Assembly: GCF_009828925.2 (NCBI RefSeq)
Contig: NZ_WUTY02000001.1
Coordinates: 4,804,492 to 4,868,491, forward strand
Source of the DNA: Methylicorpusculum oleiharenae
GTDB taxonomy: Bacteria; Pseudomonadota; Gammaproteobacteria; Methylococcales; Methylomonadaceae
Length of the DNA: 64,000 nt
Direction of reading: 5' to 3'
Under the pieces are notes generated by a model. It was not told the origin of the DNA. It worked only from the letters and a program-made list of their open reading frames with translations, and searched no databases. Shown piece by piece: positions 32,514-40,595 of the stretch. Position 1 is the first letter of the stretch. The number at the start of each line of letters is the position of its first letter. The position numbers and the translations under genes are program-made.

Positions 32514-32858
32514 TCATCCGATTTTTAAACCTGCAAAAAAACCGACGGCTGCACTGACACCCCGCGAAGTGATTTGCGACAATCGTGACACTAAATAATC
32601 ACCGGATTGCTCCGCCGCATCAGCAGCACTCTTTGCCGCGTTTTCCAGATCAGCATCACTGATCGAAGCAATACCGTAATATTCAAAAATAAACATGGCT
32701 ACGATAGCGGCGCCCCCGACAAATAGAGCCATCTTCAACATTTTTTTAGCAAAATAACCGACAGCAAGCCCTACAAGAAAAGGACCACCCACATTGGGGA
32801 TCATAAAAGCGGAAGAAAAATAATCGGAATCGGGTGTGCTTAAGGCTTGATCTTTCAT
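32514..32858 (-). CDS. FUN14-like small membrane protein
   Basis: A 114-residue protein with two hydrophobic segments. The first has VGLAVGYFAKKMLKMALFVGG, close to the GYxxKK-K pattern of FUN14-family proteins. A polar Ala/Asp-rich stretch (about 68-88) and a final glycine-rich segment FFAGLKIG follow, also family-like. Bacterial members have no settled function. It is convergent with the metallopeptidase-like gene (4 bases between stops). Confidence 0.6.
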   Translation of the reverse strand: MKDQALSTPDSDYFSSAFMIPNVGGPFLVGLAVGYFAKKMLKMALFVGGAAIVAMFIFEYYGIASISDADLENAAKSAADAAEQSGDYLVSRLSQITSRGVSAAVGFFAGLKIG

Positions 32859-33112
32859 AGTGTCATGAGCTCATTATAAAAAGTGTGCAAATTATACGTT
32901 CCGATTGACTTAATTTGCTACTGTCACTCAACAAGCCCTTATGTTGGATACGTTGGCTTTCCTTGTAAGGCTTTTTCACACCTTCATAGTCCCGATTAAA
33001 GTTCAAACTGGCAATTGCCGACAGCCTTGCAGCCAAACAGAGATTAAAAAAATCCAGTGGTATAATAAAGACAGTAAAAAATTCAGTTTCCTGATGAAAC
33101 AATCAGTGTGTA

Positions 33113-33230
33113 TTCAGCGGAGCAAAAAACAAAGGTGATGCTACACGTAGGTTGCGGTTGGCGATAGCCAACCCAACATTAAAGGCCATGGCGTTTATTG
33201 TTGGCTTGCTAAAAGCATGCAACCCCTACT
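33113..33230 (+). repeat. Dispersed intergenic repeat C, copy 2
   Basis: Direct-strand copy of the element at 26700-26812, which is inverted relative to it. Shared blocks include AAAGGTGATGC, GTAGGTTGCGGTTGGCGATA and AAGGCCATG. It fills the middle of the 514-base spacer 32859-33372; nothing else was recognised there. Confidence 0.6.
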
Positions 33231-33372
33231 CAATAATTAAAAAGATGAGGATAAAGCGAATAGCGAACGCCGTAAATTAAGAACTTGTTCATAGCCAGAT
33301 AGTCAAAAAAAGCCACAAGCGGTTTACTTTTTCAATCCTTACATTAATACCCTAGATACCTCTCTGCCGAAA

Positions 33373-35031
33373 ATGAAGAAAACCTATTACCTGTTAATCA
33401 GTGCCCTGATCCCGATTTTGATCGTGATTGCGGTGTATTTAGCGCCAACACAACAGCAAAAATCCGGCATTAACCCACCGGGAACCCTCATCGGTATCGC
33501 AGGAGAAACCAGTGGCGCGGAAAAGCCTTGTTCCAATGAACATCCGGAATGGCGGGAAGAACAAGTCATTGACGGCGTGAAGATTGAAGCATCCAAACTC
33601 TGTGAACCGGATAATCCTTATGACATTGCAGCATCAGTAAAAGGAATCAATAACCTGTCGATGCACAGTTTGATGCAGACCCATATGGCTCAGGATGCCT
33701 TGACAAAAACCGACGATCTGGACGGCGACGGCGACCCAGATGTCATCCATATCAAACTGGAAGTGATTGAACTCAACGGCGCAACGCCTGAAGGCGAGTT
33801 TTTGATCAACACATTCGATATTGCGCCCGGCATACAACCCGGATTATGGGTTTACGCGCCCAAATCGGTAGGCATGGGTGTCAAAAACTTTAATTCGCCG
33901 GTTGCCAATCCTATGCTGAGAGCGCCTTCACCGGTCATTCGCGTCGAGCAAGGCGACAAGGTGATGATTACGCTGGAAAACACACATTACTTACCGCATA
34001 CCATTCATTTGCATGGCGTCGATCATCCCTGGCATACGGCCAATGGCGACAATGACGGCGGCGAAGAGCATCCGGTGTTTCCCGGCAAAAACCATACTTA
34101 TGAAATCCAGACCCGCCATGCCGGAACGATGTTCTATCACTGCCATGTCCAGACCGCTCAACACTTTGCGATGGGTTTGAACGGGATGATTGTGGTCGAG
34201 GAAAACCGGCCCAACAACTGGGTACAGACGTTTAACATCGGCGCCGGACAAGTCCGTCACCCTTCCGTCGCCGTCAAGGAAACCGCAGCGCAGGAATACG
34301 ATCTGTATTATCAATCGGTGGACAAACGTCTGGCTCAGATCATTCAAAACGCCAATGATCCCAGGCTTATTGCGCACAGGATGTCCCGGGAATACAACAT
34401 CACCGAATCATTTGAAAATTATTTCATGTTGAACGGACGTTCATTTCCTTACACCTTGCGTGAAAGTTTAATTGTGGCCGGTGAGAACGAAAAAATAAAA
34501 TTGCGGCTAGCCAACGCTCAACGCTCTTCTGTCGCGGTCCATTTTCACGGACACAAAGCGGCGATAACGGCTTACGATGGCGTAGAGGCACCGGCGGGGT
34601 TGCAAATCACGCGGGATGTGTTTGATATAGCTCCCGCGCAACGCATTGACTTACTGCTTAAAACAGTCAATGACGGTTTAAACAGTTATGGACCCGGCCT
34701 TTGGATGTTTCATGACCACGTCGAAACCGGAACGACGACGGACGGCATGGAACCGGGCGGCAACATGTCCATATTAGCCTATGAACAGTTACTCGATGAA
34801 CAAGGCATGCCAACCCATCATGACGCCGTCTTTGATCAGGTGTTCAATAAAAATTACTATGCAAAGAAAAAAGCTGTCTGGGGTGAAGGCGACTTCGCTC
34901 ATTTCCTGGGTGAAGCCGGTCAATTCGCGCCTGACTATTTGCTGATCATCGTTTTCGGACTGACATGCGGCTTAGTCATAGGTCTGGCTATTTTCCTCGT
35001 GATCGTTCTGAAAAGGAGAAACACCCAATGA
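33373..35031 (+). CDS. Membrane-anchored multicopper oxidase
   Basis: Copper oxidase of 552 residues. An N-terminal hydrophobic anchor or signal (about 5-23) and a C-terminal helix (about 525-545) ending KRRNTQ hold it at the membrane, with the bulk in the periplasm. Copper ligands are visible in HTIHLHGVDHPWH (about 209-221), FYHCHVQTAQHFAMG (H256-C257-H258), HFHGHK (about 390) and MFHDHVETG (about 446). The Cys and Met of a type 1 site lie in the first cupredoxin half, not at the C-terminal end as in three-domain laccases. Substrate unknown. Its stop overlaps the next gene by 4 bases. Confidence 0.85.
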   Translation: MKKTYYLLISALIPILIVIAVYLAPTQQQKSGINPPGTLIGIAGETSGAEKPCSNEHPEWREEQVIDGVKIEASKLCEPDNPYDIAASVKGINNLSMHSLMQTHMAQDALTKTDDLDGDGDPDVIHIKLEVIELNGATPEGEFLINTFDIAPGIQPGLWVYAPKSVGMGVKNFNSPVANPMLRAPSPVIRVEQGDKVMITLENTHYLPHTIHLHGVDHPWHTANGDNDGGEEHPVFPGKNHTYEIQTRHAGTMFYHCHVQTAQHFAMGLNGMIVVEENRPNNWVQTFNIGAGQVRHPSVAVKETAAQEYDLYYQSVDKRLAQIIQNANDPRLIAHRMSREYNITESFENYFMLNGRSFPYTLRESLIVAGENEKIKLRLANAQRSSVAVHFHGHKAAITAYDGVEAPAGLQITRDVFDIAPAQRIDLLLKTVNDGLNSYGPGLWMFHDHVETGTTTDGMEPGGNMSILAYEQLLDEQGMPTHHDAVFDQVFNKNYYAKKKAVWGEGDFAHFLGEAGQFAPDYLLIIVFGLTCGLVIGLAIFLVIVLKRRNTQ

Positions 35032-35705
35032 AGATCAACCCAGCACTCACATTTGTTCTAATCAGCCTTCTGACATTGGGTTATCCGGGGTTATCAACGG
35101 CCATGATGGACCATGGCGGCATGATGATGGACGAAACAGGCATGATCATGAACGCCAACAAGGATAAAGTGCCTCAGGATTGCCAAAAAATTGCCGGGGA
35201 TGTGGACATTACTATCCGCGCAGGCCATGAACATGCCCAGAAATTCAACGGAAAAATGTATGCTTTTGATCAGCAGGAGTGGGATGTTGCGCCGTGTTCA
35301 CGCATCAATATCACCTTCATTAATGATGATCAGATTCGCCATCAATTGATGATTCACGGATTACCCGGCTACCTCTACCCGCAGGGCATGTTTCATCTGG
35401 AGTTGTATGGAAAAGGTGAACTCAAGGCATCGCTGATTGTGCCTGCCCAGAAAAAAACCTATCTGGTCCACTGCGAAATCCCACAGCACATGGAAAAAGG
35501 CATGAAAGCGCAACTCAAGGTCGATGGCGGGGACGTCGATCTGCCCGGAATTCCGGGCATAAGCGAGCCGGTTAAAGCCGATATTTATCCGGTAGACTGG
35601 AACAACTCTACCTTTGCAGTGCTGTTTTTTTCATGTTTGGTTGGTATTGCCGCGCCCTATTTTCTGATGCGCTCATTAAAAAAATCAAATCAGCCGAGTG
35701 AGTAA
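35028..35705 (+). CDS. Membrane-bound cupredoxin
   Basis: A 225-residue protein starting at the ATG that overlaps the oxidase stop (ATGA); an earlier in-frame start lies inside the oxidase and is rejected. A signal peptide (about 1-25) precedes a Met/His-rich segment (MMDHGGMMMDETGMIM), which may bind copper. The cupredoxin fold keeps type 1 copper ligands His 105 (RHQLMIHG), Cys 149, His and Met (LVHCEIPQHMEKGM). A C-terminal transmembrane helix (about 195-217) anchors it. It is likely the electron partner or copper donor of the preceding oxidase. Confidence 0.8.
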   Translation: MKINPALTFVLISLLTLGYPGLSTAMMDHGGMMMDETGMIMNANKDKVPQDCQKIAGDVDITIRAGHEHAQKFNGKMYAFDQQEWDVAPCSRINITFINDDQIRHQLMIHGLPGYLYPQGMFHLELYGKGELKASLIVPAQKKTYLVHCEIPQHMEKGMKAQLKVDGGDVDLPGIPGISEPVKADIYPVDWNNSTFAVLFFSCLVGIAAPYFLMRSLKKSNQPSE

Positions 35706-35714
35706 AGTAAACGG

Positions 35715-35866
35715 TAACTACTCGCTCGCTTTGAATTATGGTTGTAGGTGCTTGATTTCAAAGGACGCATCAATACGTCCCTGTAGCTCTCTGCAACATC
35801 CCTGTTGCAGAAGCCTTTTCAATCAACCACCTACACCCACTATAATTGGAGGGGGTGAGCAGATAC
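35715..35866. repeat. Dispersed intergenic repeat A, copy 4 (composite)
   Basis: Two units. 35715-35780 is an inverted half unit (CTACTCGCTCGCTTTGAATT then GTAGGTGCTTGAT). 35791-35866 is a direct unit matching 4150-4222 (CAACATCCCTGTTGCAG, then CCACCTACACCC and GGAGGGGGTGAG). It lies between the cupredoxin and the phosphatase/kinase gene. Confidence 0.6.
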
Positions 35867-35886
35867 AGTAAAGGGGTTAAATGTGG

Positions 35887-37608
35887 TTACTTGGCCAACA
35901 AGAGTGCAATGATAAAGCTCAGAATTAAACAAATGGATTTCCAGAAAAGCACCGGATTGCGCTCCATAAGCGGCGAGCGGGTTTTATTCAGGTAGTCTTT
36001 GTTGGGATGGCGCAGGTCGAATATAAACTCGGAGACTTCCTGATAGCGCTTGTGTGGATCGGGATTAACGGCCTTCTTGATGGCTTCATCGATCCACGCA
36101 GGAATTTCCCGGCTATTTTCAGGGAGAGGCTGATATTTTAATTTCCTTTGCTCTGCCCTGGTTTTGGTTTTGGCCACTTGAGTTCCGTAAGGCAAGTTTC
36201 CAGTCAGCATTTGATAGACAATAACAGCCAAAGAAAAAATATCCGAACCCGATGATCCATGCTCTCCCAGCAAGTATTCCGGGGCACTGTATTGAGCCGT
36301 GCCCAGCAAATTGCTACGTTCGATCGGGCTGGTGATTTCCATGATACCGGCCACGCGGGTAGAACCAAAATCTATGATTTTTACCGTGCCGGTCTTATCG
36401 ATCATGATATTGCCTGGCCGCAGATCCTGATGAAGCATTTCCAGGCGGTGAAAAGCGCGCAACCCTTTGGCAATTTGTTCGACTATTCCACGCACTGTTT
36501 CCAGGTCTGGCTTCGGGTTATCGATCATCCACTGAGTCAATGTCTGACCATCAATGAATTCCATGGCGATATACAGGAAATGGCGCTTCCGGGTCTGCAA
36601 ACAAGGCTTGAGTACGTAGGCACTATTAATGCGCCTGGCAATCCACTCTTCCATCAGAAAGCGTTCCAGATAAGCCGGATCATCCCTGAGATCAATTGAC
36701 GGAGTTTTTAAGATGACCGGCCTGTCTGTTTCGCTATCCACTGCCAGATAAACGTGGCTGCGGCTGCTGGCATGCACTTCTCTGATAATGGTGTAACCAT
36801 CAAAAACCGCTCTTGCTTCCAGTATCGGTGGAAACGGCAATTCGGTTAACTGCTGATACAGCTCTTTGGCATCCTGACTCGGCAATTGCTCAATTCTGAC
36901 AATCTGAACAGTAAGATTATCCGTACTGCCTAGCTGGTAGGCATCGTCCACAATGGCTTTAGCAGCAGCATCCAGATCATTACCGTACTGATGAATAGCA
37001 TTGATTATGAAAAGATCAGGGGTAAATTCATAAATACCGTCTGTCGCAAATACGAAAATATCCCCCTCATCGACTGACAGCGTTTGATAATCTATCTCCA
37101 GATAAGGATTGATTCCCAAGGCGCGACTGAGATAGCTTTTGTCCTTGGACAACCAAAACCGGTGATCATGGGTCAATTGTTCAAGCCCGTTTTCATGCAG
37201 GCGGTAGATTCGCGTGTCACCCACATGAAAAATATGCGCAGTTGTCGACTTGATAACCATGGCGCTCAAGGTGCACACATAGCCTCTGTCTTTATCGTAG
37301 CGGAACTGGCTTTGCTGAGACTGCGAATGCAACCAGGAATTGGTTGCCGTCAAAACCCGTTGCGCAGACTTCTTGACCGACCAGGCTTCGGAGGTGCAAA
37401 AATAATCCTCCAGAAACCCCTTGACAGTCGCTTCGCTAGCAATATGACTCACGTCACTGCTACTGATCCCATCGGCCAAGGCAATGGCAATTCCTTTTGC
37501 ACTTAACAGGGGTTCCTTAGGACTGTAAACGCCGTGAAAATCCTGATTAATTGCCTTGCGGCCTTTGTCAGAATGCTGCCCTACCGATATTTTTAATTGA
37601 CCGGACAT
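35887..37608 (-). CDS. PP2C phosphatase / Ser-Thr protein kinase fusion
   Basis: A 573-residue fusion. Residues about 1-240 form a PP2C phosphatase (NQDF, ALADGISSS, GDTRIYRL, ATDGIYEF, STDNLTV). Residues about 270-530 form a kinase with the ATP Lys in PVILKTP, catalytic loop LHQDLRPGNI (Gln in place of Arg of HRD) and metal-binding KIIDFGS. The usual glycine loop is replaced by VHASSRSHVY, so ATP binding may be unusual. A C-terminal helix (about 550-570) anchors it to the membrane. It starts 20 bases after cynS. Similar fusions occur beside nirBD in pseudomonads, which supports a link to nitrogen assimilation. Confidence 0.88.
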   Translation of the reverse strand: MSGQLKISVGQHSDKGRKAINQDFHGVYSPKEPLLSAKGIAIALADGISSSDVSHIASEATVKGFLEDYFCTSEAWSVKKSAQRVLTATNSWLHSQSQQSQFRYDKDRGYVCTLSAMVIKSTTAHIFHVGDTRIYRLHENGLEQLTHDHRFWLSKDKSYLSRALGINPYLEIDYQTLSVDEGDIFVFATDGIYEFTPDLFIINAIHQYGNDLDAAAKAIVDDAYQLGSTDNLTVQIVRIEQLPSQDAKELYQQLTELPFPPILEARAVFDGYTIIREVHASSRSHVYLAVDSETDRPVILKTPSIDLRDDPAYLERFLMEEWIARRINSAYVLKPCLQTRKRHFLYIAMEFIDGQTLTQWMIDNPKPDLETVRGIVEQIAKGLRAFHRLEMLHQDLRPGNIMIDKTGTVKIIDFGSTRVAGIMEITSPIERSNLLGTAQYSAPEYLLGEHGSSGSDIFSLAVIVYQMLTGNLPYGTQVAKTKTRAEQRKLKYQPLPENSREIPAWIDEAIKKAVNPDPHKRYQEVSEFIFDLRHPNKDYLNKTRSPLMERNPVLFWKSICLILSFIIALLLAK

Positions 37609-37628
37609 TTATTCAGGCCAAAGCAGCC

Positions 37629-38072
37629 TCAGTAACTCTTGTAAGGAAGAAATTTGCCGCTCATCACGATCTTGACGCGGTCTCCCTTTGGATCGGGTTC
37701 ACGCTGAAGATCCATGCTGAAATCGATAGCGCTCATAATGCCGTCGCCAAACTCTTCGTGGATCAATGCCTTAAAGGTAGTGCCGTAAACACTGACCAGT
37801 TCGTAGAAACGGTAAATCAACGGATCGGTCGGTACCGACGTCGGGAGCGACCCCTTGTAGGGAACCACTTGCAACTGCTCAACAGCGTCTGCGGGTAATT
37901 CCAGCACGTCGCCAATCTTGACGGCTTGTTCAGCAGTCAATGTCATCTGTCCGAGCAAAGCGGCGGTTGTCCATTCCTTGCTTTGACCCATAACCTCAGC
38001 CAGTTGAGGCCAAGTCAGTTGTTTACGCAGTTTTTGCAAGATGACTAATTCGGTAACTTCGTTGCGTGTCAT
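37629..38072 (-). CDS. cynS: Cyanate hydratase (cyanase)
   Basis: Converts cyanate and bicarbonate to ammonia and carbon dioxide. The 147 residues match the family (E. coli 156). An N-terminal helix-turn-helix-like region is followed by the catalytic region, with Arg, Glu and Ser in YRFYELVSVYG and DGIMSAIDF. The end MSGKFLPYKSY is standard. It lies 81 bases downstream of the FNT gene and 20 upstream of the phosphatase/kinase. It provides ammonia from cyanate in this nitrogen cluster. Confidence 0.95.
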   Translation of the reverse strand: MTRNEVTELVILQKLRKQLTWPQLAEVMGQSKEWTTAALLGQMTLTAEQAVKIGDVLELPADAVEQLQVVPYKGSLPTSVPTDPLIYRFYELVSVYGTTFKALIHEEFGDGIMSAIDFSMDLQREPDPKGDRVKIVMSGKFLPYKSY

Positions 38073-38153
38073 GATGAATGCCTTTACAAATTAGAGCGAT
38101 TGTTAAGGAGTCTCGGCAATTTAATACCTGAAACTCTATTATCTTGAAGTTGC

Positions 38154-38966
38154 TTAGTTGAACGCACGTTTAGGCGCTGTTTTGATATGCGTGGAGTATA
38201 ACGTCAAACCGGTAAACGCCAATCCGCCAACCAAATTACCCAAAACCGTTGGAATTTCATTCCAGACAAAGTAATCCATAATCGAGAAATTGCCACCCAT
38301 GATTAAACCGGATGGAAACAGAAACATGTTGACAACGGAGTGCTCAAAGGTCATTCCAAAGAACAGCATAATCGGCATCCACATCGCGATGACTTTACCG
38401 CTAACAGTCGTGGAAATCATCGCCCCGACCACACCCGTAGACACCATCCAGTTACACAGCATGCCTCTGATAAAGATGGTACACCAGCCGGCCACGCCAT
38501 ATTTTGCATAGCCCAGCGTACGCGCTTCGCCGATACCGGCAAGCTTTTTGCCTACAGCATCGGGCTCGACGGAGAAGCCATAAGTAAACACAATTCCCAT
38601 CATGACCGCGACGGTTAATGCGCCTAAAAAATTGCCGGTAAAAACCAGTCCCCAGTTCCTTAAAATACCCCCCAGTGTTACGCCTGGACGTTTATCAAGC
38701 CATGCAAGCGGTGTTAAAACAAAAACACCGGTCAAAAGATCGAAGCCTAATAAATACAGCATACAAAAACCGACGGGAAACAATATTGCGCCAAAGATCG
38801 GCGATCCGGTCTGGACAGTAATGCTGACCGCAAAAACTGCAGCCAGCGCCAGAATCGCCCCGGCCATATAAGCCCTGATCAACGTATCTCGGGTAGACAT
38901 GAATACTTTTGATTCCCCTGCATCCACCATCTTGGTCACAAATTCTGAAGGAACTAAATAGGACAT
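38154..38966 (-). CDS. Formate/nitrite transporter (FNT) family channel
   Basis: Pentameric inner-membrane anion channel of 270 residues with six hydrophobic helices. The conserved central His is in MTFEHSVVNMF, and the loops FDLLTGVF and GMLCNWMV match the family. The ATG at 38966 has a GGAG ribosome site 10 bases upstream; the longer frame starting at 39005 has none. The cynS and nirBD context suggests nitrite uptake. Cyanate, also a small anion, is a possible alternative substrate, and neither can be decided from sequence. Confidence 0.87.
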   Translation of the reverse strand: MSYLVPSEFVTKMVDAGESKVFMSTRDTLIRAYMAGAILALAAVFAVSITVQTGSPIFGAILFPVGFCMLYLLGFDLLTGVFVLTPLAWLDKRPGVTLGGILRNWGLVFTGNFLGALTVAVMMGIVFTYGFSVEPDAVGKKLAGIGEARTLGYAKYGVAGWCTIFIRGMLCNWMVSTGVVGAMISTTVSGKVIAMWMPIMLFFGMTFEHSVVNMFLFPSGLIMGGNFSIMDYFVWNEIPTVLGNLVGGLAFTGLTLYSTHIKTAPKRAFN

Positions 38967-39050
38967 AATTTTTTCTCCAAATCTAAAATAATATGTATCG
39001 TTCAATTAAGAACATATCTATGAATATTGGTAAATGAACCAAAATAATTT

Positions 39051-39191
39051 CTATTCCAATCCTGCTATCGCTGAAACTTCTGAAATCGAAGCGTCAACGA
39101 AGGCAAGCATTTTTGGAAACTTCCACTGGAACTCGACCGTCACGTTCTCACGCAGCCGTTCGTGTTCCTCTTGCCTCATACCGCATTTCAT
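39051..39191 (-). CDS. Possible small ORF upstream of the FNT gene
   Basis: A 46-codon frame with coding-like composition (MKCGMRQEEHERLRENVTVE, then EFQWKFPKMLAFVDA and a small helical end). No homologue was recognised and there is no strong ribosome site. It lies in the 359-base leader before the FNT gene. A sigma-54-like match (39182-39197) overlaps its start, so both readings cannot be right. It could be a leader peptide, a gene relic or chance. Confidence 0.25.
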   Translation of the reverse strand: MKCGMRQEEHERLRENVTVEFQWKFPKMLAFVDASISEVSAIAGLE

Positions 39192-39252
39192 GTCCCACTT
39201 AGCTTACACAGGACGCTATTTCCCTCCTTTTTGATTGACTCAACTACTATTC

Positions 39253-39299
39253 GGGCAGGCTTCTGCCCTACCCCCAGAGACGCAAGATTTTGCGTCTCT
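39253..39299 (-). terminator. Double hairpin after phzF
   Basis: Two adjacent perfect stems: AGAGACGCAA/TTGCGTCTCT (39276-39285 with 39290-39299) and GGGCAG/CTGCCC (39253-39258 with 39263-39268). They lie 27 bases beyond the phzF stop. There is no T tract, but the position suggests a 3-prime end for the nirB-nirD-phzF transcript. Confidence 0.5.
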
Positions 39300-39325
39300 C
39301 CCGGAATTTACGCCCCACCCTGTCT

Positions 39326-40258
39326 TCATCCCCGGGTATTCATGGCGCCCAGATCAATCGTCCCCTCGGCAAACAGCACGGCTTCGCCGCCGACCCGGAC
39401 GGTCAGGAACTCGGCGCCTTTATGATCCATTTCCAGATTGATGACGCTGCGCCGGGAGCCGGCATCACCGCGGTCCACTGCGAAGGTCTGGGTGCCTTTG
39501 CGGGTGTGCTCGAACGAACACAGGTAGGCGCAGAACGCCGGTAAGGCGCTGCCCACCGGTGGGTCTTCGGTCAGGCCGATGCGTGGGCCGACTAAGCGCA
39601 GGTTGAAGTCGGCGTCGGCATAAGGTGATTTCGGCGCAAACACTAAGATCTCCTGGGCGGCGGTCTGCGGCGCGGTGGATTGGCTCCAGGCGCTGTAATC
39701 GAAGCGGGCTTTGCGCACCGTTTCATACTGCCAGACCGGCACGATCAGGTAGGGATAGCCGCAGGAGACCAGCCGGGGCGAATATTTCTTGTGGTCAAGT
39801 TCGGCTTGGTCCAGGCCTAAAAAGCCGGCCAGTTCTTCGTCGCTGGGCGCAAAGCGGTCGACGATCGCGCTGACTTTGCGGGTAAATTGCACAAAATAGG
39901 GGATGCCGTCCCGGCTGGAGATGTTGGCTTCCACGTTGCCGGCATTTTGTTCGAAGCTCAGCGAGGTGACCGGGGCCGAGACGTCAATGTCGCCGCAGCA
40001 GGCCAGCACATAGGCGGCGGCTATGATCGGATGGCCGCCGAAATTGACTTCGGCTAACGGGGAAAAAATCCGCATGCGCCGGGTCTGGGCAGACTTCAGT
40101 TGATGAAAAATGAAGACGGTTTCGGACAGGTTCAGTTCTTTGGCAATCAGGGCCATGGTGTCGGCATTCAGGCCGTCCGCATTGGGAAACACGGCGATCT
40201 GTGCGCCATTGAACAGGCGCCGGGTAAACACGTCGGCAATGTAGTAATGGTATTTCAT
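39326..40258 (-). CDS. PhzF-family isomerase/epimerase-like protein
   Basis: A 310-residue PhzF-fold protein (two related halves). Typical segments are VFTRRLFNGAQIAVFP at the start, LNLSETVFIF with the catalytic Glu, NFGGHPIIAAAYVL and GPRIGLTEDPPVGSA. The substrate is unknown in most members. Its ATG overlaps the nirD stop by 4 bases, so it is translationally coupled to nitrite reductase. That is an unusual partner for PhzF. It shares the high GC of nirB and nirD. Confidence 0.88.
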   Translation of the reverse strand: MKYHYYIADVFTRRLFNGAQIAVFPNADGLNADTMALIAKELNLSETVFIFHQLKSAQTRRMRIFSPLAEVNFGGHPIIAAAYVLACCGDIDVSAPVTSLSFEQNAGNVEANISSRDGIPYFVQFTRKVSAIVDRFAPSDEELAGFLGLDQAELDHKKYSPRLVSCGYPYLIVPVWQYETVRKARFDYSAWSQSTAPQTAAQEILVFAPKSPYADADFNLRLVGPRIGLTEDPPVGSALPAFCAYLCSFEHTRKGTQTFAVDRGDAGSRRSVINLEMDHKGAEFLTVRVGGEAVLFAEGTIDLGAMNTRG

Positions 40259-40593
40259 CGCGCCTCCTGAACGCAGACTGCGACCCGGTGGTTGACGATC
40301 CGGATGGGGTAGGTGGCGACTTTGACGGTCTCATCTTCAAAGCACACCCCGGTGACCAAATTGAAATGCTGCTTGTACAGCGGCGAGGCGACCATCGGCT
40401 GGCCGCCGATATCGCCGATCATGCCGCGGGACAAGACATTGGCCTGGCCAAAGGGGTCGAAATTATCGAGCGCGTACAGGGCCTGTTCTTTGGGCATATA
40501 GAACAAGGCAATCTGATGCGCGTTGACTTTTACGCAGATGCCGGAATCCGGTTGCAGATCATCGACACTGCAGACATCTTGCCATTCGCTCAT
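40255..40593 (-). CDS. nirD: Nitrite reductase (NADH) small subunit
   Basis: Small subunit of assimilatory NADH-dependent nitrite reductase. The 112 residues have the Rieske-like fold without cluster-binding Cys/His pairs, as expected for NirD. Matching segments are MSEWQDVCSVDDL, ALYALDNFDPFGQANVLSRG and the late CFEDETVKVATYPI. It starts 2 bases after the nirB stop. Confidence 0.95.
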   Translation of the reverse strand: MSEWQDVCSVDDLQPDSGICVKVNAHQIALFYMPKEQALYALDNFDPFGQANVLSRGMIGDIGGQPMVASPLYKQHFNLVTGVCFEDETVKVATYPIRIVNHRVAVCVQEAR

Positions 40594-40595
40594 GG

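Noticed and set aside
32863-33102. 79-codon minus-strand frame before the oxidase
   Set aside because: Low-complexity, unsupported start, unlike any family, in a repeat-bearing spacer.
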